From Nitrospinota bacterium (lineage in GTDB: Bacteria > Nitrospinota_A > JADGAW01), in the NCBI GenBank assembly GCA_015231815.1, contig JADGAW010000113.1:1-7054 (forward strand): a stretch of 7,054 nt of DNA, in the 5' to 3' direction. Below the pieces are notes generated by a model, which saw only the letters and a list, made by a program, of their open reading frames with translations, did not search any database and was not told where the DNA came from. A program made the position numbers and the translations under genes. Positions 1 through 5,006 of the stretch are shown piece after piece; within the stretch, counting starts at the first letter, position 1, and every line of letters starts with the position of its first letter.

Positions 1-47
1 GATGGTACTGCAGCGTTAGTTGTGGGAGAGTAGGTCATTGCCGGGAT
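1..47 (+). rRNA. rrf: 5S ribosomal RNA, 3' portion (5' end outside window)
   Basis: The first bases match the conserved 3' half of bacterial 5S rRNA: GATGGTACTGC, then GGGAGAGTAGGTC, then the closing-helix strand TGCCGGGAT. A strong intrinsic terminator starts about 8 bases later, as expected at the end of an rRNA operon. The 5' half, with the CCCATCCCGAAC loop, is outside the window, so the gene is cut by the window edge and shows no sign of being broken. The exact 3' end (about 46-48) is estimated. Confidence 0.9.
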
Positions 48-54
48 TAAATTT

Positions 55-88
55 AAAAGCCCTGACGCTTCGGTGTCAGGGCTTTTTT
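55..88 (+). terminator. Intrinsic terminator of the rRNA operon
   Basis: An 11-bp stem (58-68 with 73-83, including one G-U pair) closes on a UUCG tetraloop at 69-72. Six T residues follow at 83-88. An AAAA run before the stem pairs with the T tract, so it could also work in reverse. Its position just after the 5S gene makes it the rRNA operon terminator. Confidence 0.93.
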
Positions 89-177
89 ATTGTCTGAAAT
101 TAGCTTCAACTTTTTATTTCTCTTATTTATTTCAACACAAACCATAACAACAGCTATAGAAAAGAAAAGGTTAGTAC

Positions 178-236
178 TGTCAAGTGGTAGTGTCAAGTAA
201 ATTGTGGTTTTATGTGTCTGTTGTTGCAGTCCACTT
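178..236. repeat. Short direct and inverted repeats, possible insertion-sequence end remnant
   Basis: TGTCAAGT occurs at 178-185 and again at 191-198. An AAGTGG/CCACTT inverted pair lies at 182-187 and 231-236. Read on the minus strand, both TGTCAAGT copies give TTGACA, resembling outward -35 elements seen in some insertion-sequence ends. The text also resembles ends of IS256-type elements as I remember them, but no transposase is present and I cannot align it to a reference. No convincing gene lies between 89 and 257. Confidence 0.3.
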
Positions 237-257
237 AGTTTCAAAGAAAGCCTTCTT

Positions 258-308
258 CTTTACTTTAAGATATTACAAGGTTATAATTTGTAATATCTTA
301 AAGTAAAG
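258..308. repeat. Perfect 21-bp inverted repeat upstream of the ATPase gene
   Basis: The arms at 258-278 and 288-308 are exact reverse complements over all 21 bases and are separated by a 9-base spacer (279-287). The right arm ends 9 bases before the ATPase start codon. No T tract follows, and the structure precedes its gene, so it is not a terminator for anything visible. Because it encloses a promoter, an operator for a dimeric regulator is the simplest reading. A recognition site or the end of a mobile cassette is also possible. Confidence 0.9.
259..287 (+). promoter_or_regulatory. Predicted sigma70-type promoter inside the inverted repeat
   Basis: A consensus -10 box TATAAT lies at 282-287, entirely within the spacer of the palindrome. 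Exactly 17 bases upstream is TTTACT (259-264), a four-of-six match to the -35 box. Transcription would start near 294, giving a leader of about 24 bases that consists mostly of the right palindrome arm. AAAGGGA (305-311) serves as the ribosome binding site. Protein bound to the repeat would cover both promoter elements, so repression, possibly by the gene's own product, is plausible. Confidence 0.6.
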
Positions 309-317
309 GGAACGTTT

Positions 318-1484
318 ATGTGGATAGACAGAGAAATAAGTTCAAAAATAATAAACTCAACAAAAAGCAGGCCTGTCACTTTACTTACCGGGGTAAGGCA
401 ATGTGGTAAAAGTTCATTATTAAAGAAACTTTATCCAAATGCTGAATACCATACATTTGATAATTTTTTATCTTTTGAAGCTGCGAAAGAAAATCCGGCT
501 TCTTTTCTTAAACAATTTTCAGGACAGGTTATTTTAGATGAAGTCCAGTATTTACCAGAACTTTTTAAAGAATTAAAAATCCGAGTTGATCAGGAAAGAG
601 AAAATTATGGAAAGTGGATTTTAACCGGAAGTCAGCATTTTGAATTGATGGAAAATATCAGCGAAACTCTTGCTGGCAGGATTAATATTATTCATCTTGA
701 AACGTTGAGTGCCCATGAATTACGCAACAAAAATGTAATTTTATTAAAAGAGTACCTATGGAAAGGTGGTTATCCGGAACTATGGTCTAACAAAAAACTT
801 GAAGTTAGCAGTTTTTTTGAGAGCTACATAAAAACATATATTGAAAGGGACCTCCGATCAATTATTGAAGTCCGCAATTTAAGTGATTTTCAACGGTTTC
901 TAAGGACGATTGCAACACGAGCCGGTCAGTTGGTTAATTATAAAAATATCGCAAATGATGTGGGTGTTTCTGATATGACAATCAGGAGTTGGTTTCACGC
1001 TTTAGAGGTTAGCGGCATTATTTATTTACTCGCACCTTATTACGCCAATATAAATAAACGGCTAGTTAAATCTCCAAAAATATATTTTGCCGACCATGGG
1101 CTTTTGTGCCACCTCTTGGGAGTGGAAAATAGCAATGAATGGGAATCTCATATTTATAAAGGAGCTTTATGGGAAAATTTTGTTTTTATGGAGTTGATAA
1201 AAACTAATAGCTTGGTGCCGGGCAAAGATATTTTTTTCTACCGTGATCAAAATGGTGTTGAAATTGACTTTATTATTGAAAAAAAAGGAAAACTTACTTT
1301 TATCGAGGCTAAAGCAAACGAAAAAATAGATAAAAACAAACTCAACTTTAAAAAAGTTTTTCCGTTATTTAATAATATTGATATTGAAGGTATTGTGGCA
1401 ATAAGGACAACTAACGAATATACATTGGAATTGAAAAACTTTAAAGTATTTAATCCACTTAAGACCTTATATGATTTTGGATGA
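318..1484 (+). CDS. AAA+ family ATPase with C-terminal DUF4143 domain
   Basis: This 388-residue protein has the layout of the widespread AAA_14/DUF4143 ATPases. A P-loop GVRQCGKSS sits at residues 25-33 and the Walker B VILDEV at 71-76 (D74, E75). The sensor-1-like LTGS is at 102-105 and a candidate arginine finger R121 lies in LAGRI. A winged-helix-like stretch covers about 200-265. The C-terminus has a PD-(D/E)XK-like signature: E286, D317 in VEIDF, and E330-A-K332. ATP hydrolysis is expected. The biological role of the family is poorly known, though members are often mobile and sometimes discussed with toxin-antitoxin or defence genes. Length and motifs look intact. The ATG follows AAAGGGA by six bases. 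The gene stands alone between an intact and a decayed 5S gene, which suggests insertion as a single-gene cassette. Confidence 0.92.
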   Translation: MWIDREISSKIINSTKSRPVTLLTGVRQCGKSSLLKKLYPNAEYHTFDNFLSFEAAKENPASFLKQFSGQVILDEVQYLPELFKELKIRVDQERENYGKWILTGSQHFELMENISETLAGRINIIHLETLSAHELRNKNVILLKEYLWKGGYPELWSNKKLEVSSFFESYIKTYIERDLRSIIEVRNLSDFQRFLRTIATRAGQLVNYKNIANDVGVSDMTIRSWFHALEVSGIIYLLAPYYANINKRLVKSPKIYFADHGLLCHLLGVENSNEWESHIYKGALWENFVFMELIKTNSLVPGKDIFFYRDQNGVEIDFIIEKKGKLTFIEAKANEKIDKNKLNFKKVFPLFNNIDIEGIVAIRTTNEYTLELKNFKVFNPLKTLYDFG

Positions 1485-1570
1485 TAATAATAAAATTAAT
1501 TTCGAACTCATAAAAGTCAGGAAACATATATTCCTTAAAATCTCTCCTATTCTCCTGATTCAAAAATAAG

Positions 1571-1689
1571 TTCTTGTAACGAAAAAAGTAGGTATTCTAT
1601 CTGTACCCATCCCGAATACAGGAGTTAAACCGTTTATCGCAGATAGTAATGAAGCGTAAGTTGTGTGAGAGTAGGACATTGCCGGATTT
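1571..1689 (+). pseudogene. Decayed 5S rRNA gene copy
   Basis: CCCATCCCGAA, AGGAGTTAAAC and GAGAGTAGGACATTGCCGG appear in 5S order and spacing. From window base 1 onward the copy aligns to the intact 5S without gaps at a constant offset of 1641, with 9 mismatches in the first 58 positions. Several changes fall in bases conserved across 5S rRNAs, such as GGTAC to AGTAA and GGGAGAG to GTGAGAG. The 5' part is AT-rich and its helix I no longer clearly pairs with the 3' strand. The start at about 1571 is estimated from the usual length. No 23S sequence precedes it. It could be a relic of a second operon, a tandem 5S duplication, or an unusual expressed variant. Confidence 0.82.
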
Positions 1690-1694
1690 ATATT

Positions 1695-1731
1695 TAAAAA
1701 CCCCGATACCTTGGTGTATAGGTTATTTTTT
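1695..1731 (+). terminator. Degenerate copy of the rRNA terminator
   Basis: The terminator aligns to 55-88 at the same constant offset as the 5S copy. The outer four and inner four stem pairs remain, some as compensatory changes (G-C to A-T at 1700/1723, G-U to A-T at 1708/1715). Three central pairs (1703-1705 with 1718-1720) are broken. A T tract remains at 1726-1732. It is probably weakened, though it may retain some activity behind the ATPase gene. Confidence 0.6.
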
Positions 1732-1940
1732 TGCCAAAAATTAATTCTCTTCTTTTCACATCTAAATGTTTTTGTTAAGTCATAATTTTAAAAAAACCGC
1801 ACAATAAACGTCATTTCAAAGATTTTTATCGTGAGAAATCCAGAACATACGATATTAGACTCCGACATACTCCTGTCGTCCCGCCACTCTATACTTTTAC
1901 TAAACAAACAGTTTATTTAACAATTTTCAAAATAAAAAAG
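1732..1940. other. Intergenic region, no gene seen; possible dispersed-repeat remnant
   Basis: No coding frame with a ribosome binding site is visible. CGTCATTTC (1809-1817) followed by GAGAAATCC (1833-1841) forms a small inverted repeat. It resembles a worn copy of the CGTCATT-type dispersed repeats common in bacterial intergenic DNA. A TATACT at 1890-1895 could be a -10 box for the methyltransferase operon, but no good -35 lies 16-18 bases upstream, so I do not call a promoter. Confidence 0.35.
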
Positions 1941-2474
1941 ATGTCGTCGAAACCTCTTAACAAAGCTGAAATACGAAAAACAAAGCTATCAAGAGAGGAG
2001 TTTGTAAAGGTTCAAAGAAACCCAATCTACATAGTGCTGGATAGTTTAAAAAGCGCGCATAATATAGCTACAATCCTAAGACTTGCTGACGCTGTGCTTG
2101 CGGAAAAAGTCTTTATTTGTGGCAATACCGTAAGTCTTCCCAATAAAAAAATCATTAAGTTCGCAAAAGGAACTGAGAAGTGGGTTGACTGGGAATATCA
2201 TAAAAGCAGCGTTGATGTTATTTCTTCATTAAAAGAAAAAGGGGTTTCTATTGTTGCCCTTGAAATAGCAAATCAAAGCATTGAATATTCAGAATTAAAA
2301 ACAGAATTTCCGGTTTGTCTCATCTTAGGAAGAGAAGACCATGGGGTATCAAATAAAGCTCTTGAACTATCTGACCATATTGTTCATTTGCCAATTTTAG
2401 GTATGGGAAATTCTATCAATGTCTCTACTGCGGCAAGCGTAGTTATGTACGAATTTATAAAACAGTTGACATAG
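1941..2474 (+). CDS. SpoU/TrmH-family RNA 2'-O-methyltransferase
   Basis: The protein has 177 residues and all three SPOUT-class motifs. Motif 1 is NIATILRLADA (41-51), with the RNA-contacting Arg at 47. Motif 2 is LILGREDHGVS (127-137), with E132. Motif 3 runs from LPILGMGNS (150-158) through NVSTAASVV. Family members transfer a methyl group from S-adenosylmethionine to a ribose 2'-OH in tRNA or rRNA, through a trefoil-knot fold and usually as dimers. The length suits the minimal catalytic domain plus a short basic N-terminal extension (residues 1-25). The target nucleotide cannot be inferred. The ATG at 1941 has only an A-rich stretch upstream and no clear Shine-Dalgarno sequence. The gene lies seven bases before the GNAT gene, so the two are probably co-transcribed. 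Confidence 0.9.
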   Translation: MSSKPLNKAEIRKTKLSREEFVKVQRNPIYIVLDSLKSAHNIATILRLADAVLAEKVFICGNTVSLPNKKIIKFAKGTEKWVDWEYHKSSVDVISSLKEKGVSIVALEIANQSIEYSELKTEFPVCLILGREDHGVSNKALELSDHIVHLPILGMGNSINVSTAASVVMYEFIKQLT

Positions 2475-2481
2475 ATATAAG

Positions 2482-2988
2482 ATGAAAAGCGACCTAATAA
2501 GGCAAGCAAAATATTCTGATAAGGAAGGAATGGTGTCTGTTTTTAAAAGTCATACAGAGAGCGGGGACTCACCTTTGGCAAAAGATGATTTTGATTTCTA
2601 TTTTTCAGAAGAAAATAATGAAAATGTTGGTGTGACTGAAGAGTTATTTGTTCTTACGGTAAATGGAAAAGTTGCAGGGGTTATTGGCTACTATGTTGCC
2701 AGAGTGCATTACTGGGTGCATTGGTTTTATGTCCACAACGAATATCTAAAACACGGGTATGGAAGAAGATTATTAAAGTATACAATTGGAGAAGTGAGAA
2801 AAAAGGGAGTTGACCGCCTCTATGTGTATACTGCTTCCGATGAGTTTTATAAACCGGCATTAAGGTTGTATCAATCTGAAGGCTTCAGGATCACGAAACG
2901 GGTAAAAAATTGTTTCGGGAGTGGGAGTGGGAGTGGAAGTGATAAGATAATTCTTTATAAAAACTTTTATAAAGAGGCTAATGGATAA
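2482..2988 (+). CDS. GNAT-family N-acetyltransferase
   Basis: This 168-residue protein has the GNAT fold signatures. The acetyl-CoA-binding motif A is WFYVHNEYLKHGYGRRLL (81-98), with the K-H-G-Y-G-R pyrophosphate loop at 90-95. Motif B is YKPALRLYQSEGF (123-135). The substrate is unknown and could be a small molecule or a protein amine. An unusual GSGSGSGS run (146-153), encoded by hexamer repeats, sits in the loop before the last strand (KIILYKN), where related enzymes usually have a short variable loop. The start is seven bases after the methyltransferase stop without a strong ribosome binding site, which suggests coupling. The end overlaps the nuclease-fold gene by eight bases. Confidence 0.88.
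   Translation: MKSDLIRQAKYSDKEGMVSVFKSHTESGDSPLAKDDFDFYFSEENNENVGVTEELFVLTVNGKVAGVIGYYVARVHYWVHWFYVHNEYLKHGYGRRLLKYTIGEVRKKGVDRLYVYTASDEFYKPALRLYQSEGFRITKRVKNCFGSGSGSGSDKIILYKNFYKEANG
2917..2940 (+). repeat. Four tandem hexamers (GGGAGT) in the acetyltransferase gene
   Basis: Three exact GGGAGT units are followed by one variant, GGAAGT, all in frame and each coding Gly-Ser. Because the unit is six bases, slippage would lengthen or shorten the loop by two residues without breaking the frame. The G-richness stands out against the AT-rich surroundings. Confidence 0.9.
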
Positions 2989-4189
2989 AGTTAAACACCA
3001 AACAGTATTTTCATATTTTGATAGGCGTAGTAAAAATGAGAATTTAACTACTGCCTTGTTGACATGGATTTTAGATGCTAAGGATGTTAAAAGTGACAGA
3101 ATGAAGTTGAAAAAAGCATTTCTGGAAACTCCTGTAGAAGTTGCCGATGAGAAGAAAAAGCAATCACTCATCGAGTTTATTTTATATAAAGAGGATGATT
3201 CTTCCGAAGAGACCTTGTCTAAATTAGAAGCGTTTACTGAAGAAGTAATTAATGTAGAAAAGTATAAACCTCAAAAAAAACAATTAAAAGCAAAAGAAAA
3301 ACAATTAAGAGTTGATATTTTGCTTAAACGGGAGGAACAAAATGAGGAACAAAATATAGTTATTATTGAGAATAAGCTCTTTCATGAACTAACTGGTTCT
3401 CAATGGGGAAAATATAAGACTCTTTTGGGTTTTGATGGCAACAATGCTCAAAAGGGTTTTGAAAACATAAAATTTGTTCTTTTAAGTTTTTGTAACAAGC
3501 AAAAAATTAAAAAAGGATATGCTGGATCAATTGCTTCAGAAATGTTTTTTCCTACATTCCAAAATGGGAAAAAAGCTAATAAGAAAATAGCTATTCTTAC
3601 ATGGTCAAATATAGCAGATAGATTAAAAGGTATAGAAAAAGGTTTGCAAGATAATTTATGCAAAGAAATCTCAAGATATTTGGCTCGCATTGCTCATTAT
3701 TTTAATGGGTTTGACAAAACAAATTCAAAGTCTTTAAAAGAATCATTCAAGAACCTATTTAACGATTTATATGAGGCAGGTGTTCCATTAGATGAATATG
3801 AATACTGGGATGAAGAAATTGGAAACAATAAATTCATATATGCTGCTTCTTCATGCTTCTACGAAGAGGTAAATGATGAAAAAAATAAGTTATGCCACTA
3901 TCTTACAATTGTGAATATAACAAAAGAAAATAGCATTGATACAAGAATTACATGGAGAGAAAAAGAAGATATAAAAAGTGAAGCAAAGTACTATGAGTGG
4001 CTGAAGGATAAAGTAGAAGGATTTTACCTAATAAAAGAAATTTATGAAGAAGAAAAATTAAAAGAAAAAATGAAACCTATAAAAATATGTGATACTTTTA
4101 ATTCTATATATAAAAAAAGTGATTCTTTTAGCGGAAAAAGCTTATTGGAATTTCTATCAGAAGAATGGAATATTGAAATAGAAGAGTAA
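2981..4189 (+). CDS. PD-(D/E)XK nuclease-superfamily protein (PDDEXK_4-like)
   Basis: The 402-residue protein has a PD-(D/E)XK core near its N-terminus. NENLTTALLTWIL (19-31) matches the NE-x-LAWLL opening of the PDDEXK_4 family. RVDILL (110-115) supplies D112, VIIENK (127-132) supplies E130 and K132, and Q141/Y145 continue the QxxxY helix. The acidic and lysine residues would bind metal and cleave DNA or RNA. The C-terminal half (about 245-402) is rich in Lys and Glu, and I do not recognise it. An AGAGG (2973-2977) precedes the ATG closely, and the start overlaps the acetyltransferase end by eight bases (ATGGATAA). Such proteins are often found in accessory or defence regions. Nuclease activity is inferred from motifs alone. 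Confidence 0.82.
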   Translation: MDKVKHQTVFSYFDRRSKNENLTTALLTWILDAKDVKSDRMKLKKAFLETPVEVADEKKKQSLIEFILYKEDDSSEETLSKLEAFTEEVINVEKYKPQKKQLKAKEKQLRVDILLKREEQNEEQNIVIIENKLFHELTGSQWGKYKTLLGFDGNNAQKGFENIKFVLLSFCNKQKIKKGYAGSIASEMFFPTFQNGKKANKKIAILTWSNIADRLKGIEKGLQDNLCKEISRYLARIAHYFNGFDKTNSKSLKESFKNLFNDLYEAGVPLDEYEYWDEEIGNNKFIYAASSCFYEEVNDEKNKLCHYLTIVNITKENSIDTRITWREKEDIKSEAKYYEWLKDKVEGFYLIKEIYEEEKLKEKMKPIKICDTFNSIYKKSDSFSGKSLLEFLSEEWNIEIEE

Positions 4190-4194
4190 ATAAA

Positions 4195-4494
4195 GTGAAG
4201 ATTTATAAAAACGCAAAAATCTTCTCTGTTTCATACAATGAAGATCCGGTTGTAGTTGATGAAGACTTAATTTGTGAAGTTAAATTTGGGGAAGGAAGAA
4301 TCGTTGTATCCTATAAAGATGATGAAGGGGATGTTATTTATAGGGGCAATGAAGATGGGGAAGGACATTACCTCTTAGAATGTGCTGAAAGAGATGGAAA
4401 AGCATCATTACATATGTTCTCAAAATCAGAAATACTCGAAGGTCATTGGAAAGAAGGAGATTACAGGGGCTTCTGGAGAATTACTTTGGAATAA
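4195..4494 (+). CDS. Small acidic conserved-looking protein, function unknown
   Basis: This 99-residue protein begins at a GTG codon five bases after the nuclease-fold stop, so it is probably translated by re-initiation. I see no strong ribosome binding site and no better in-frame start. Charged turns alternate with short beta-strand-like segments (about 22-27, 33-40, 46-50, 58-62). The C-terminus GHWKEGDYRGFWRITL (83-98) has paired aromatic residues typical of a small beta-barrel or sandwich. There is no signal peptide, membrane segment or catalytic motif. Its constant contact with the nuclease gene suggests a partner, inhibitor or immunity role, but that is speculation. It is probably the last gene of the operon that starts with the methyltransferase. 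Confidence 0.7.
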   Translation: MKIYKNAKIFSVSYNEDPVVVDEDLICEVKFGEGRIVVSYKDDEGDVIYRGNEDGEGHYLLECAERDGKASLHMFSKSEILEGHWKEGDYRGFWRITLE

Positions 4495-4627
4495 ACCCAA
4501 CTTTTTATTTTCCCCACCTTACCTCGGACAGATTTGTCTTCGTCTCAAATAGTCCTTTTATACTGAAATAAAAATCCCTTATCCCACCGCCATATAGTTG
4601 TCGTTCCTCACAGATATACTTTCTTTA

Positions 4628-4653
4628 ATAACGAAGTCATCAAAAATCGTTAT
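4628..4653. promoter_or_regulatory. Inverted repeat upstream of the small zinc protein
   Basis: ATAACGA (4628-4634) and TCGTTAT (4647-4653) are exact reverse complements with a 12-base spacer. They lie 18 bases before the strong ribosome binding site of the zinc-protein gene. This could be an operator or part of the mRNA leader. A -10-like TATGAAT overlaps its right edge, but no good -35 accompanies it. The rest of 4495-4671 shows no gene and no clear terminator. Confidence 0.35.
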
Positions 4654-4671
4654 GAATAAATGTGTTGAAAA

Positions 4672-4682
4672 AAGGAGGTGAT
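4672..4682 (+). promoter_or_regulatory. Perfect ribosome binding site for the 52-residue zinc protein
   Basis: AAGGAGGTGAT is an exact 11-base complement of the usual 16S rRNA 3' end (ATCACCTCCTT). It ends four bases before the ATG at 4687. It is the strongest Shine-Dalgarno sequence in the window and is good evidence that the short frame behind it is a real, well-translated gene. Confidence 0.92.
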
Positions 4683-4686
4683 AATT

Positions 4687-4845
4687 ATGTCGCTAGCCAA
4701 ATGCCCTTCATGTAACAAGCAGGGAACGACATGGTATGAATGCTTGAAATGTCATTCAACTATATGTAACGCTTGTTATGGTCGTTCTGGAAATAAGTGT
4801 CCTTCATGTGGTCACAATGGAAAAAAGAACGCAAAAAAGCCATAA
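4687..4845 (+). CDS. 52-residue eight-cysteine zinc-binding protein
   Basis: This short gene encodes a protein with four CxxC knuckles: C6/C9 (CPSC), C19/C22 (CLKC), C27/C30 (CNAC) and C38/C41 (CPSC). The spacing C-x2-C-x9-C-x2-C-x4-C-x2-C-x7-C-x2-C fits a two-zinc cross-brace such as those of RING, PHD or B-box fingers, or else two linked zinc knuckles. The basic tail (KKNAKK, 46-51) could bind nucleic acid. There is no membrane segment or signal peptide. A perfect ribosome binding site fixes the start. Nearly the same ligand spacing recurs in the zinc-finger protein at the end of this gene group (6712-7032), which suggests the two are related in fold. The DnaA-like gene begins 161 bases downstream. 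No specific family assigned. Confidence 0.85.
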   Translation: MSLAKCPSCNKQGTTWYECLKCHSTICNACYGRSGNKCPSCGHNGKKNAKKP

Positions 4846-4886
4846 GTAAAAAGATACAATGCCCAGAATACCTTTGCATCAATTTA

Positions 4887-4944
4887 TTCCTTTCCCAAGA
4901 CTATAGAAAACTGAAGCCCGTAAAAGGTTGTCCTGGGAGAGGAA
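4887..4944 (+). promoter_or_regulatory. Long imperfect hairpin in the leader of the DnaA-like gene
   Basis: Bases 4887-4900 can pair with 4931-4944 in a 14-position stem holding one T-G wobble and one A-C mismatch, closing a 30-base loop. It lies between the small zinc protein and the DnaA-like gene. The sequence after it (AAAATTTATTG) is not a clean T tract, so it is a weak terminator candidate. It could be an attenuator, a processing site or a protein-binding leader. Confidence 0.45.
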
Positions 4945-4950
4945 AATTTA

Positions 4951-4962
4951 TTGCTTAAGCAA
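4951..4962. repeat. 12-bp perfect palindrome TTGCTTAAGCAA
   Basis: TTGCTTAAGCAA is fully self-complementary with no spacer. It lies 45 bases before the DnaA-like start, between the long hairpin and a GGGAG ribosome binding site. It suits a small operator, but with no visible promoter boxes alongside it the role is open. Confidence 0.5.
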
Positions 4963-4977
4963 AAATGGGAGAAAATT

Positions 4978-4995
4978 ATGACTAACAGTAAGTAA
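4978..4995 (+). CDS. Possible five-codon leader peptide (MTNSK)
   Basis: ATG-ACT-AAC-AGT-AAG-TAA follows GGGAG (4967-4971) at six bases, which is good ribosome-binding geometry. The much larger DnaA-like frame 12 bases downstream has no such site. The micro-frame is in a different phase from that gene. It may deliver ribosomes that re-initiate at 5007, or it may be chance. Nothing in the peptide itself suggests a function. Confidence 0.3.
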   Translation: MTNSK

Positions 4996-5006
4996 AGCTA
5001 ATACTC

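Noticed and set aside
53..244. Minus-strand open frame of 63 codons
   Set aside because: It runs through the rRNA terminator and repeat remnant, has no ribosome binding site and shows no protein-like pattern.
1518..1560. TCAGGA...TCCTGA inverted repeat after the ATPase gene as a terminator
   Set aside because: The arms are short, the loop is about 30 bases, and no T tract follows.
2860..3171. Minus-strand open frame of 103 codons with a TPTPTP run
   Set aside because: It lies opposite two strongly supported genes, and its TP run is just the reverse reading of the Gly-Ser hexamer repeat.
3448..3690. Minus-strand open frame of 80 codons
   Set aside because: It is fully inside the nuclease-fold gene on the other strand and has no start signal.
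4526..4540. GACA-GATT-TGTC small inverted repeat as an operator or terminator
   Set aside because: Four-base arms are too short to stand out in this sequence, and no T tract or promoter adjoins it.
4652..4681. Nine-codon frame MNKCVEKRR overlapping the ribosome binding site of the zinc gene
   Set aside because: It has no ribosome binding site of its own. Its stop falls inside the perfect Shine-Dalgarno sequence by chance of composition.
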